From contig NZ_JAFKCT010000007.1 of assembly GCF_017254915.1 (NCBI RefSeq), positions 241,155-305,154 on the forward strand: a stretch of 64,000 nucleotides of DNA, in the 5' to 3' direction. The DNA comes from Algoriphagus oliviformis. GTDB taxonomy: Bacteria; Bacteroidota; Bacteroidia; Cytophagales; Cyclobacteriaceae. Made by a program: the position numbers and the translations under genes. Every line of letters begins with the position of its first letter. The stretch's first letter is position 1. This document shows positions 17,187 through 27,200 of the stretch, in pieces. Below the pieces are notes generated by a model. That model ran no database searches. It worked only from the letters and a program-made list of their open reading frames with translations, and was not told the origin of the DNA.

Positions 17187-19659
17187 GCTTGGCAACGCTG
17201 CCGACCGGTTTTTCCCTAAACCTTACCTCTACCTTTCGGTCCGAATCCACCGAGCCTTTGGTTTTTCCCCGAATGATCAGTCCTCCCACATTTGAGCTGA
17301 TCTTGGAGGCTTCTATCCCGATGGAAATCAAATGGTCACGGACCGCATTGACTCTTTTCTCGGAGATCTGGAGGTTGTAGGCGATACTCCCTGTGTTGTC
17401 GGCGTATCCTCTTAGATCCAGCTTCAAGTTTGGGAAGGCTTCTGCCAGCTCCTTCACCTCCTGTAGTTTTTCCTTTTCCTCATCGGTCAGCGTTGACTGG
17501 TTGATGCCAAAGTAAACCTCTATTTCGCTCAAGAGGGAATAGGTCAGGGAGTCGACCATCTTTTCGACAAAGACGGTGTCCGACTCAAGAAATACCGTGT
17601 CGGGCTGCACCTTCAGTCTGGGCTCGAGCACCAGCCGCTGGAGGCTGTCAATCAAGATGGAGTCGGCCTGGATCTGGCTGATCAGCAAAGAATCCACCGC
17701 AGCCTGCTCTTCGGCCCTTTTGCGCTTTCCTGAGCTTGAGATAGCCGCCGTGGTAGCGGCAGCCCCTCCCGCGATCAGGGCGCCCTTCAGCAGGTTGTTG
17801 TTCTTTTCCTCCAAGCTCTCCTGCTTTTGCCTGTTTTTTTGCACTTTTCTTCTGGTTTTTTCATCCACGGCGGCCAGGTCGGCGGGCGGGTTTTCAGCTG
17901 AAGTGGACTGGTAAGCGGCAGGCTGCGGGCTTGCGGCTATCGAAGCCAGTGAGGTGATGATGGCTGAGTCCCTTTCGGCTTGGCTTTGGAGCATTTCTGT
18001 CCTGAACTGGTCCATTTTCGCGTCGAAGTCCTCGCGGGTCATCAGCCCGGTGGTGTCGAGGGCCGCCGGGCTCGGCACGTTTGGGAGGACTTTGGCCGAG
18101 TCCAGGGCTTGCCGAGTGGAGTCCGCATTTTCCATCCGGTATGCGGAGCGCTGGACAGAGTCCTTGTCAGCGGCTTGGTCCTGAAGGTGGATTTCTGCAT
18201 CGCCAGAACTCAAATACAGGATTTTGCCCATTTGACCGGGATAGATCAGCAGCTGATGAACCAGCTTTGCGGTGTCCGTGGGAACGATCAAGGTAGCTTT
18301 GGAAATGGAATCAAGCGAATCCTGCTTGGCTTGCAGCTGCGCATCCAGAAAGGTTAGGCTGGTGATGTTGCCCATGAGTACGGTGCGCTCGTTTTCCAGC
18401 GCTTGAATTCTGCTCTGCCTCACCGAATCGGTCAGCGTGCTGTCCTCGAGAGCCAAGCCAATGCTCGCTTCGATCCCCTCGATCTGCTCGGTCGCTTGTG
18501 CCACTCCCCGTTGGATTTCCTCTCTGTTCGTGGCAATCGAGTCTCTGAAAAGGGCCATCTCAGCCAATGCGGCGGAGTCTTGCGCAGAAGTCCCCTGAGG
18601 ACTTGCCTTTTGCCATCCCGGAAGCTGGATGACGGTGAAGTAGTTTACTGTACCTTCCGAAGCGGGCTTTGGCGTTTCGGTGGAAATGGTGTCCACTGGG
18701 ATGCTCTCTTTTTGGGAAAGTCTGGGCGGGACATACGTCAGCTGCTGGCTCATGGTAGGGGGAGTAAAGCTTTTCTTGTTTGCCCCAAAGCTGAATTTGA
18801 TGCCAATGCCATGGTAGATGTACCAGTCAGGCTCGCCGTCAGGATTCCCCCGGTAAGGTTGGTCCACGGTGGGGACATTGGTGCCGGGAAGGGCTGCGTA
18901 TTCCTGGAAGTCGTTGTCATAGCTGCTCCGGTACGTTCCGGATACATCGTCCAGATAGTCAGAAAAGGCCCTTTTGAAGTCGGATTGGGCAAATAGCTCC
19001 AGTCCTTTTCCCAGCCTGATCCTGAAGCCTAGGCCGACGTTTGTGTAAAACGACGATCTGGAATAGCCTCCAGCGACCTCCGTGTCCAAGTCGCTCAGCT
19101 TGGTTTCGAAAGTCCCGTCCGGAATCACAGAGGCGTTGCGGTAGTCGTAGCGTGAGCCATTCGCATCCAGCAGATCGCCAAAAACACTGAAGGACTGGTA
19201 GCCTGCGCCGAGGGTAAGGTAGGGCGCAAAAAAGGACCTGCCCGGCAGGAGCCAGTTGTTGTCAGGCTTCAGCACCAGGGACAAACCGGCATCGAGCAGC
19301 TTGGTTTGGAAGTTTAGCGCGCGGTCGAAATTTTCGCCATCGGCATACAAGGAGCCGTCATTTTCCACAAACCTATCTCCCGATCCAAACTGATAGCTGC
19401 CGGCAGAAAGCATCAGGCCGACGGAATTGCCAAGGGCATACTCGATCGAGCCCTGATAGGAAAGTCGCTCCGCATAGTGCTCGTATCGGTCGTAGAGCTT
19501 GGTGAAGTCTTTGAAGCTGTTGAGTCCCATGGGCTGGATGTCGCCGTAGTAGTTGGTGGTACCTGCGCTCAGTCCCACTCTCCATTTGTACCCGTATTGC
19601 TGGGCCACCAGGGGAGAGAGGACGCCAAATAAGAGGAGAAGAATAAACGATTTTTTCAT
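17152..19659 (-). CDS. OmpA-family outer-membrane protein with beta-barrel, coiled-coil and OmpA domains
   Basis: An 835-residue protein. Signal peptide MKKSFILLLLFGVLSPLVAQ, then an outer-membrane barrel-like region (about 20-300, starting YGYKWRVGLSAGTTNYYGDI). Long low-complexity and helical segments follow (about 330-680) with repeated Asp-Ser-rich stretches. The C-terminal OmpA-like peptidoglycan-binding domain is about 715-815 (YFGINQSTLTDEEKEKL, LDLRGYADNTGS, VNAVRDHLISIG). It probably links the outer membrane to peptidoglycan. It forms an operon with the protein at 19664-20833 (4-base gap) and ends converging on the phosphatase fusion. The Thr/Pro/Ser tail after the OmpA domain is short and variable-looking. 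Confidence 0.85.
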   Translation of the reverse strand: MKKSFILLLLFGVLSPLVAQQYGYKWRVGLSAGTTNYYGDIQPMGLNSFKDFTKLYDRYEHYAERLSYQGSIEYALGNSVGLMLSAGSYQFGSGDRFVENDGSLYADGENFDRALNFQTKLLDAGLSLVLKPDNNWLLPGRSFFAPYLTLGAGYQSFSVFGDLLDANGSRYDYRNASVIPDGTFETKLSDLDTEVAGGYSRSSFYTNVGLGFRIRLGKGLELFAQSDFKRAFSDYLDDVSGTYRSSYDNDFQEYAALPGTNVPTVDQPYRGNPDGEPDWYIYHGIGIKFSFGANKKSFTPPTMSQQLTYVPPRLSQKESIPVDTISTETPKPASEGTVNYFTVIQLPGWQKASPQGTSAQDSAALAEMALFRDSIATNREEIQRGVAQATEQIEGIEASIGLALEDSTLTDSVRQSRIQALENERTVLMGNITSLTFLDAQLQAKQDSLDSISKATLIVPTDTAKLVHQLLIYPGQMGKILYLSSGDAEIHLQDQAADKDSVQRSAYRMENADSTRQALDSAKVLPNVPSPAALDTTGLMTREDFDAKMDQFRTEMLQSQAERDSAIITSLASIAASPQPAAYQSTSAENPPADLAAVDEKTRRKVQKNRQKQESLEEKNNNLLKGALIAGGAAATTAAISSSGKRKRAEEQAAVDSLLISQIQADSILIDSLQRLVLEPRLKVQPDTVFLESDTVFVEKMVDSLTYSLLSEIEVYFGINQSTLTDEEKEKLQEVKELAEAFPNLKLDLRGYADNTGSIAYNLQISEKRVNAVRDHLISIGIEASKISSNVGGLIIRGKTKGSVDSDRKVEVRFREKPVGSVAKPSPDSTSAPTP

Positions 19660-19663
19660 ATCC

Positions 19664-20833
19664 TTATTTTTTGTCTCCGAATCCTACCCACAGTCTAAAT
19701 TCCGCACTTAGGCCTACGAAAGGCTGGAAGTCATTGAAAGTGCTTCCGTTCAGTTTTTCCGTATTCAGGAAGGTGCCGCCCGCATTCAGCCTGAGAAAGC
19801 GGAAAAAATTGTATCCCAACCCGACATATACCGGCCTGTCAAACGCCACTCCGCCTATTCGCTCCCCCATGGAGTTTTCCATGTCTTTGGAGAGAAACAT
19901 CCCGGCGCTGACGGACATGTTGCTCATAAACTTGGCGAAGGTGCGGTTGCCAAGGGGAAAGGAAAAACCGACATAGGGACTGTGCACATATTCCTTGCTT
20001 TGCAGGTTTTTGGAAAGGGGAATCGCGCCGTAGCCGATATTCAGGGGGATGGAGTTGGGCTTTTTCTCGGTAGGGTAGTTCATGAATTTCTTTTCATCCA
20101 CGATGGCCAGCAGGTTGTAGCTGAGGAACTGATCGACTTCTGAAAACAGGATGCCCTGAAGTTCTTCCAAATATTTGTTGGCATAGACGACGCGGGCATC
20201 TTCTTCTTTGCTTTTTCCGAAAATGTTGAACTTGGCATCGCCCATTTTGAGCTTTTTACGCTGCTCGAGCTTTTTTCTGGTCAAGTCAGAAAAGCCGGGG
20301 AAGGAAGCCCCGTCGGGCAGGGCAAAGTAGCGAAGTCCCGCCTCCACGATCTCATTGGAGTTGTTGAGGATCTGATCGTTGGAATCCTCAAAGACGACTC
20401 CCCCCTTTTTGATCGAGGTGATGGTGTTGAGGTAGGAGCTGAGGTTGGACTTGATGAGTTTTCTCAGTTCCGCCACTTCATCTTGGGTGGCCTTTTGGAA
20501 AAAGCTGAACTCGATCTGATAGTCCTCGCTAGACCGCAGCGGGTGCTCGACCAAGATGTGGAAGGACAGTTCCTTGTAGCCAAACGGAGGCTTCCAATAG
20601 TAGGTGTTTTTTGTTTTGTCCGACTTTTTGGAGGGGAAAAGCTCGACCTTCACCAGTCCGACTTCATTGGGGATGGCGCCTTGGATGTAGAATTTTTCCT
20701 CCGCTGGGAGGGGCATTCCGCCATTGATCCGGTTTTGGATCAAGTCAAGGTTGACGGTGGTCAGGGCTTCCTGTGCCTGCAGCTGGGAGGAGAGGGCTGT
20801 GACTAGAATGCAGAAGAGGAGCAGGTTTTTCAT
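19664..20833 (-). CDS. Uncharacterised secreted/outer-membrane protein, first gene of the OmpA operon
   Basis: A 389-residue protein with a signal peptide (MKNLLLFCILVTALSSQLQAQ). The first 110 residues look like a beta-sandwich (KVELFPSKKSDKTKNTYYW). A charged helical middle follows (DLTRKKLEQRKKLKMGDAKF). The last 150 residues have alternating patterns of membrane beta-strands (YVGFSFPLGNRTF, VYVGLGYNFFRFLRLNAGG) and end on RLWVGFGDKK. I do not recognise a named family. It is transcribed just ahead of the OmpA protein with a 4-base gap, so the two probably form a complex or assembly pair. Confidence 0.75.
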   Translation of the reverse strand: MKNLLLFCILVTALSSQLQAQEALTTVNLDLIQNRINGGMPLPAEEKFYIQGAIPNEVGLVKVELFPSKKSDKTKNTYYWKPPFGYKELSFHILVEHPLRSSEDYQIEFSFFQKATQDEVAELRKLIKSNLSSYLNTITSIKKGGVVFEDSNDQILNNSNEIVEAGLRYFALPDGASFPGFSDLTRKKLEQRKKLKMGDAKFNIFGKSKEEDARVVYANKYLEELQGILFSEVDQFLSYNLLAIVDEKKFMNYPTEKKPNSIPLNIGYGAIPLSKNLQSKEYVHSPYVGFSFPLGNRTFAKFMSNMSVSAGMFLSKDMENSMGERIGGVAFDRPVYVGLGYNFFRFLRLNAGGTFLNTEKLNGSTFNDFQPFVGLSAEFRLWVGFGDKK

Positions 20834-21692
20834 GGTTGAGCGTTTCGGTTTTTTTAGGATGGTTGATTGTTTGGCCAGTTTTTGACGGGCGTATGCCTGG
20901 GTTTTGGCCGTACCCGGGCATCATCCCAATTGATCCGCTTGAGGGCTAGATCGACGTTTCAGGTCTTTTTTTTGGCGGTTCTTTTTGAGAGGCCGGGTGA
21001 GATAGCGTGCCTGCCAAAGAGGGTATTAGGGTACTAGGTGGGTAATCGTTCGATTGCGGAAATGTCGCTGAGTAGCCGGTTCCGTAGGAGTGATAGGTCC
21101 TTGAGTGATCGGAGAATATAATAAAAGTATTTTGTGGTCACAATTATGCATGTGGTTTTTTTTATGGTTTGTCGGTGATTATCCGGTTTTTTTGGTTTAC
21201 AGCATTGGTTTTTGGCCATGCTGGAAGATAGTCGCAGGCTAGCAGTGCGATGGATAGGAAGCTTGGTGACTTAGAAACTTCCGGAAAGACCCTTAGAAGA
21301 ATGTCCCGTGGGAGGGCTTGGTCCAGTCTAACACCCTGCGCTCGGGATTGTTTTGCCTGTCCTTGTTCTTTGGGCCCATCCCGCCTTCCTTCGACCTGTT
21401 TCAGTAAGTGAAGGCTTTTGTTTCCGAGCTACTCCGTGCTGATGGCAGGAGGCTCCGGTGGCTGATGGTTATTTGAATCAAGCAAGGACGCAAGCCCCGC
21501 CTGCATGGTTTTTTCGGAGCAGGGACTGTGGGCGAGGTTTTGTACAGTCTGTGGATTTCCCTCCCTGTCAACTCTCATACAGGCTTGCTTTACGGCCGTT
21601 TTGGTGCATGGAATGGTTTTGGCGCTTTGCAGGGCAGCTTTCAGGCAGAAAGCCGCCGGCGACGGCGATTTGTTCACTAAACCACTAGAACT
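20834..21692. other. Intergenic region, no gene supported
   Basis: An 859-base stretch between two divergent genes. It contains a 10-bp-stem hairpin at 20895-20923 (ATGCCTGGGT with ACCCGGGCAT), upstream of the minus-strand operon. Small frames such as 21034-21219 have no recognisable features. It must hold promoters for both flanking genes, but I see no exact TAnnTTTG match at a fitting distance. Confidence 0.45.
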
Positions 21693-22253
21693 ATGAGTTT
21701 GCTAAAAGACGTAAGGGTCGCCATCTTGGCCACCCATGGATTTGAAGAATCCGAACTCCTAGAACCCAAACGGGCCTTGGAAAAAGAAGGCGCAGAGACA
21801 TTTGTCATTTCTCCAGAGCACGGACAGATCAAGGGCTGGAAAGACGGCGACTGGTCTGATGCCATACCTGTCGATGCGCGTGTGGACCAAGTGAGCCCGG
21901 TGGATTTTGATGCCCTATTGATTCCAGGTGGGGTGATTAACCCTGACCAACTCAGAAGGGACATGGGCGCGGTGCAGTTTGTCCGTGCTTTTTTTGAAGA
22001 ACACAAGCCCGTGGGCGCGATCTGCCACGGTCCGCAGCTGCTGATCGACGCGGAGGTGACCAAGGGGAGGATACTCACCTCATTTTCGTCCATCCGCAAA
22101 GACTTGGAAAACAGCGGTGCCAGCTGGGTGGATGAAGAAGTCGTGGTAGACCAGGGCCTGGTCACCTCCAGGAGCCCCAAGGATCTTCCCGCCTTCAACA
22201 AAAAGATCGTGGAGGAATTCAGGGAAGGAAAACACGCTGGCCAGACCACCTAA
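21693..22253 (+). CDS. PfpI/DJ-1 superfamily protein (class I glutamine amidotransferase-like)
   Basis: A 186-residue cytoplasmic protein with no signal peptide. The nucleophile elbow GAICHGPQLL puts Cys at 111 followed by His112. GFEESELLEPKRALE near the N terminus supplies the conserved Glu (18-19), and DALLIPGG is typical. This is the PfpI/YhbO-type subgroup, variously described as intracellular proteases or protein/nucleotide deglycases acting on glyoxal adducts. It is monocistronic, with its own terminator at 22269. The biochemical role is uncertain; the family is not. Confidence 0.92.
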   Translation: MSLLKDVRVAILATHGFEESELLEPKRALEKEGAETFVISPEHGQIKGWKDGDWSDAIPVDARVDQVSPVDFDALLIPGGVINPDQLRRDMGAVQFVRAFFEEHKPVGAICHGPQLLIDAEVTKGRILTSFSSIRKDLENSGASWVDEEVVVDQGLVTSRSPKDLPAFNKKIVEEFREGKHAGQTT

Positions 22254-22268
22254 AGCGTTCCGGATGCT

Positions 22269-22299
22269 ATCCCGGCCTGATCTGGCCGGGATTTTTTTT
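22269..22299 (+). terminator. Intrinsic terminator after the PfpI-family gene
   Basis: ATCCCGGCC and GGCCGGGAT form a 9-bp stem around TGATCT, followed by eight T, 15 bases after the stop. Confidence 0.9.
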
Positions 22300-22560
22300 G
22301 GCACATTTGGTCAAAAAGGGATTTTCACAAGTCCCAAGCCAGTGTCGGCTCAATTCCATCGCCCGCTGGGTAAGTTGGTTTTATGGAAACTAAACCAGCG
22401 GTATCGGATGGGCTAGCCCGGATTGTTTCGGCTTTGATGGGCTTGAATGGCGGGTGTTGGCTTTATTTTGCTGGAAATCAATAATATGGAAATCGTTGTG
22501 AGTTAGGCGGTTGGTTGTGAAGTCTGCAATTTTTCTTTCAAAAAATTAATGATTTTTCAC

Positions 22561-22591
22561 TTGCTGGATAAAATATCTCGATTTAGCTTTG
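22561..22591 (+). promoter_or_regulatory. Bacteroidota-type promoter upstream of the efflux locus
   Basis: TTG at 22561-22563, a 20-base spacer, and TAGCTTTG at 22584-22591 fit the sigma-ABfr consensus TTG/TAnnTTTG exactly. The predicted start of transcription falls within a few bases of the ATG at 22597. The message would be nearly leaderless if translation starts there. Confidence 0.5.
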
Positions 22592-22596
22592 TGGTC

Positions 22597-23004
22597 ATGT
22601 TCAGAAAAGCGCTTCGGTTAGCCCTTAGTTTTGTGCTTATCCTGTCGATAGGATACAGCCAGCTTTTCCTTGCCTTCTACGGCGGAACATTGGATTTTGC
22701 CTCGTCGCAAGGAGAGCCGGTCAAAGTAGAGTCGCGAGTCGCGCATTTTAGCCCAAAAGTAAAAACCGACCATTCGGCAGACCAGCAAAACCAAGACTGG
22801 GATTCCGAAGTATTGGAAAAAGATCCCGACGAATACACCGGATCGATCTCCCTAGAGCTTCAGCTTGCTTTTGGCGCGGTTTTCATTTGCCTTCTTTCAC
22901 TGAGTTTCAGGAAATACCACGTCCGGTTTTTGCGGTATTACCGAAACTTCTTCTATATACACACCCACCGTTTGCACGTGTACAACGGGGTCTTCACTAT
23001 TTAA
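22597..23004 (+). CDS. Small hypothetical membrane/envelope protein ahead of the RND efflux operon
   Basis: From the ATG at 22597 the protein has 135 residues. MFRKALRLALSFVLILSIGY is a positively charged start plus hydrophobic helix (signal anchor or signal peptide). An acidic, polar middle follows (DHSADQQNQDWDSEVLEKD), then a second hydrophobic helix (LAFGAVFICLLSLSF) and a basic, aromatic tail rich in Tyr/His/Arg (RFLRYYRNFFYIHTHRLH). An upstream in-frame ATG at 22549 would add 16 residues but lies upstream of the promoter call. Family not recognised. Its place 148 bases ahead of the efflux adaptor suggests a shared transcript. Confidence 0.6.
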   Translation: MFRKALRLALSFVLILSIGYSQLFLAFYGGTLDFASSQGEPVKVESRVAHFSPKVKTDHSADQQNQDWDSEVLEKDPDEYTGSISLELQLAFGAVFICLLSLSFRKYHVRFLRYYRNFFYIHTHRLHVYNGVFTI

Positions 23005-23151
23005 TTGCTGCCTGGGCCAAGTCCATACCACTTGGTCACCTTTTTCAATAGCAATAGACCCTGAGTTTTGGGGAGAAAGGCCTGATCCAGATCGGCGCTT
23101 TTCCGGTTCCCCAGACCGTTGATTACATCACTCTTTCAAACATCCAACATT

Positions 23152-24246
23152 ATGAATTTCAATCGAATTCTCCTTTCGGTGGGAGTGGCTGCGCTGTTGT
23201 TTCATACCAGCTGTGAATCCAAACACGCCGAACATGAGGAAGACGCCACCTTCCAGGTGACCAACCCCATCCAAAAAGACACCGTAGTCTTTCGCGACTA
23301 CGTCAGCCAGATCCGATCTTCCCAGCACATCGAGCTGAGGGCTTTGGAGAAAGGCTACCTTCAAAACATCTATGTAGACGAGGGCCAGTTTGTCAAAAAA
23401 GGCCAATTGATGTTCCGCATCATGCCGGTCATCTACCAGTCTGAGATGGAGATCGCCAAGGCTGAGGCCAACTTTGCCGAGATCGAATACCTCAATACCA
23501 AAAGTCTGGCGGACAGCAATGTCGTGTCGCAAAATGAACTGGCCTTGGCAAAAGCCAGACTAACCAAAGCCAAGGCGGAGCTGAGCCTGGCTGAAGCCCA
23601 CTTGGGCTTTACCGAGATCAGAGCACCCTTTGACGGGATCATGGGTCGATTCAATGACGTGAGACAGGGAAGCTTGCTCGACGAGGGAGAGCTGCTGACC
23701 ACCCTCTCCGACAATGCCAAAATGTGGGTGTACTTCAACGTCCCAGAGGCCGAGTACCTCGACCTGGTGTCTTCCTCCTCGCTGGAGGATATGCCGAGAG
23801 TTCACCTGCAGATGGCCAACCACAAGCGCTTTGCCGACGAAGGCGTGATCGAAGCCATCGAGTCCGACTTCAACAACGAGACTGGTAACATCGCCTTTCG
23901 GGCAACTTTCCAGAATGCCAACAGAATCCTCAGACATGGCGAGACCGGCAACATCCAGATGCCTGTGCCGCATCCTAACGCCCTGATCATCCCCCAGAAG
24001 GCAACCTTTGAGATCTTGGACAAAAAGTTTGTCTTCGTCGTGGGCGAGGACGGCGTGGTCAAGTCCAGACAGATCACCATTGCGACCGAGCTGCCCCACT
24101 TATACATCATCTCCGATGGCTTGGCTGCCAATGAGAAGATCCTGATCGAAGGGCTGCGAAAAGTGGAAAACAACCAGAAGATCAAGTTTGAATTTGTCAA
24201 TCCGGAGAAAGTGCTGTCTGAACTAAACAGCCTACACGCTGAATAA
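23152..24246 (+). CDS. RND efflux periplasmic adaptor (membrane fusion protein, AcrA/MexA type)
   Basis: A 364-residue adaptor bridging an RND pump and an outer-membrane channel. MNFNRILLSVGVAALLFHTSC is a probable lipoprotein signal (Cys21), which supports starting at 23152 and not at the upstream in-frame ATG 23119. The halves of the lipoyl domain flank a helical hairpin (LEKGYLQNIYVDEGQFVKKG near 60-80; FTEIRAPFDGIMGR near 155-168), followed by beta-barrel and membrane-proximal domains (GETGNIQMPVPHPNALIIPQ). It is followed after 25 bases by the pump gene. Confidence 0.94.
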   Translation: MNFNRILLSVGVAALLFHTSCESKHAEHEEDATFQVTNPIQKDTVVFRDYVSQIRSSQHIELRALEKGYLQNIYVDEGQFVKKGQLMFRIMPVIYQSEMEIAKAEANFAEIEYLNTKSLADSNVVSQNELALAKARLTKAKAELSLAEAHLGFTEIRAPFDGIMGRFNDVRQGSLLDEGELLTTLSDNAKMWVYFNVPEAEYLDLVSSSSLEDMPRVHLQMANHKRFADEGVIEAIESDFNNETGNIAFRATFQNANRILRHGETGNIQMPVPHPNALIIPQKATFEILDKKFVFVVGEDGVVKSRQITIATELPHLYIISDGLAANEKILIEGLRKVENNQKIKFEFVNPEKVLSELNSLHAE

Positions 24247-24271
24247 GGCCATCCTTTAAACCACAGCCAAG

Positions 24272-27200
24272 ATGTTTAGTAAATTCATTCAACGCCCGGT
24301 ATTGGCGATAGCCATATCGCTTGCCATTATATTTCTGGGAGTGCTGGCCATCGCGACCAGACCTATCTCCCAGTTTCCTGAGATTGCCCCGCCACGGGTC
24401 AATATATTCATCGCTTACCCAGGTTCCAGTGCCGCGGTACTGGTAGAGTCCACGCTCGTGCCCCTCGAGCGCGCGATCAATGGGGTGCAGGGGATGCAGT
24501 ACATCATTTCCGATGCCACCAGTGCCGGGGAAGCGACGATCCAGATCGTATTCGAGCCAGGCACTGACCCCAACGCCGCCGTAGTCAACGTGAAGACCCG
24601 CGTGGATCAGGTGATGAACAACCTGCCTCCGCTCGTGCAGCGGGAGGGTGTCATCATCACGCCTATCCAGCCCAGTATGTTGATGTATGTCAACCTCTAC
24701 AGCAAGGACAAAAACGCGGATGAAAAATTCCTCTACAACTACGCCAACGTACACATCCTTCCTGAGCTCCAGCGGATCAGCGGGATGGGCCGCGCCCAGA
24801 TCCTGGGAAGCCGCCAGTATGCCATGCGTGTCTGGCTGAAGCCCGACCGAATGAGAGCTTACAACATCTCCACGGATGAGGTGCTCGAAGCGATCGATGA
24901 ACAGAGTGTGATCGGTAGACCGGGCCGACTCGGCCAGGCCTCCGGCAAGACTGCCCAGTCCTTGGAGTACGTGTTGACTTACAAGGGCCGATTCAACAAG
25001 CCCGAAGAGTATGAGGAGATCATCATCAAAGCAAATCCCGAGGGGGAAATCCTCAAGTTGAAGGATATCGCCGAGGTGGAACTGGGTTCGGAGTTTTTCG
25101 ACATCTATTCCAACAAGGACGGATATCCAGCCGCTTCCATCGTATTGAAGCAAAACATAGGCAGCAACGCCAGCAAGGTCATCGAGGAAGTGAAAGCCAA
25201 GCTCAAGGAGATGGAACCGGACTTCCCTCCCGGCATGATGTACGAGATCAACTATGATGTGTCCAAGTTTGTGGATGCCTCTATCGACAAGGTAATGCAC
25301 ACGCTGGTCGAAGCCTTCGTCCTCGTGGCAATCGTCGTGTTCCTGTTCTTGGGGGATTGGAGGTCCACCTTGATCCCTGCGATAGCCGTACCTGTATCGC
25401 TGATCGGAGCCTTTGTCTTCATGCAGGTCTTTGGGCTGACGATCAACCTGATTACGCTCTTTGCACTCGTACTGGCGATCGGTATTGTGGTCGATGACGC
25501 GATCGTGGTGGTGGAAGCAGTCCACGCCAAGATGGAGGAGGAACACTTGTCTCCGTACAAGGCGGTGAAGAAGGTGTTGGGCGAAATCAGCGGCGCGATC
25601 ATCGCGATCACCCTGATCATGACGGCGGTATTCGTGCCGGTAGCCTTTATGACTGGACCTGTCGGGGTATTCTACCGCCAGTTTTCCATTACCATGGCCA
25701 GCTCCATCATCCTGTCTGGGGTAGTCGCCCTGACGCTGACGCCGGTGCTCTGTGCCATGATTTTGAAAAACAACCACGGCAAGGCTCGCAAAAAGACCCC
25801 GGTAGATCGATTTATCGACTGGTTCAACGGCAGGTTTGAAAAACTGACCGGAAGGTACACCTCCCTGCTAAACCTCATCGTCAACCGACGCGTGGTCACT
25901 TGGGCAATTCTGGCGGCATTTGCTTTCGGTATTTTCGCAGTGGACAAAGTGCTTCCCTCCGGCTTCATCCCCAACGAGGACCAAGGGATGATCTACGCCA
26001 TCATCCAGACGCCTCCGGGATCTACGCTGGAGCGTACCAACGAAGTCTCCAGAAATCTCCAGAAAATCGCCGAGGAAGTGGAAGGCATCCAGTCAGTCTC
26101 CTCTTTGGCAGGCTACGAAATCCTCACCGAAGGTCGTGGTTCCAACGCTGGTACCTGTCTGATCAACCTGAAAGACTGGTCGGATCGTGAGCACTCTGTG
26201 CACGAGATCATCGAAGAGCTGGAGGAAAAAACCAAAGACCTCGGCGCGGTCATCGAGTACTTCGAGCCGCCGGCAGTTCCGGGTTATGGTTCTTCTGACG
26301 GGTTCTCCCTGCGTCTTTTGGACAAAAACTCGACGGTGGACTACCACGAGTTTGACAAAGTCAATGCGGACTTCATGAAGGAGCTGCAAAAGCGTCCCGA
26401 GTTGACTGGTCTGTTCACCTTCTTTGCGGCGAACTATCCACAATACGAACTGATCATCGACAACGAACTGGCGATGCAGAAAGGTGTCTCCATCGGCAAA
26501 GCCATGGAAAACCTGGACGTCCTGATCGGCAGTACCTACGAACAAGGTTTCGTCCGATTCGGCAACTTCTTCAAGGTGTACACCCAGTCAGCTCCGGAGT
26601 ACAGAAAACTGCCTAGCGACATCCTCAACCTCTTTATCAAGAGTGAGCATGGGGAGATGGTGCCGTATTCGGCCTTTATGAAGATGGAGAAAAAGCAGGG
26701 GCCAAACGAGATCACCCGATTTAACCTCTACACCTCTTCGTCCATCAAGGGTATTCCCGCCAAGGGCTACACCAGTGGTGACGCCATCCATGCCATCCAG
26801 GAAGTGGCCGAGCAGACTTTGCCACACGGCTATGACATCGCTTGGGAGGGGTTGTCCTATGACGAAGCCCGCCGTGGCAACGAGGCGGTGTACATCTTCA
26901 TCGTCGTGTTGATCTTCGTGTACCTCGTTTTGGCGGCGCAATACGAAAGCTTCATCATTCCGCTGGCGGTGGTGTTCTCGCTTCCTGCCGGGGTATTTGG
27001 TTCCTTCCTCTTGCTGAAAGGCATGGGCTTGGCCAATGACATCTACGCCCAGATCGGCTTGATCATGTTGGTGGGGCTTTTGGGTAAAAACGCGGTGTTG
27101 ATCGTGGAGTTTGCCGTGCAGAAGCGCCAGCAGGGAGCCACCATCTTGGCTGCTGCCATCGAGGGTGCCAAAGTCCGTTTCCGTCCCATTTTGATGACAT

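Noticed and set aside
21175..21186. GTGATTATCCGG resembles one end of the MITE-like family
   Set aside because: No second end or internal block of the family lies nearby; an 11-base match can be chance or a solo remnant.
24197..25777. Long minus-strand frame opposite the RND pump
   Set aside because: Rich in His/Asp/Arg as expected from antisense of hydrophobic codons; the plus strand is a textbook RND protein.
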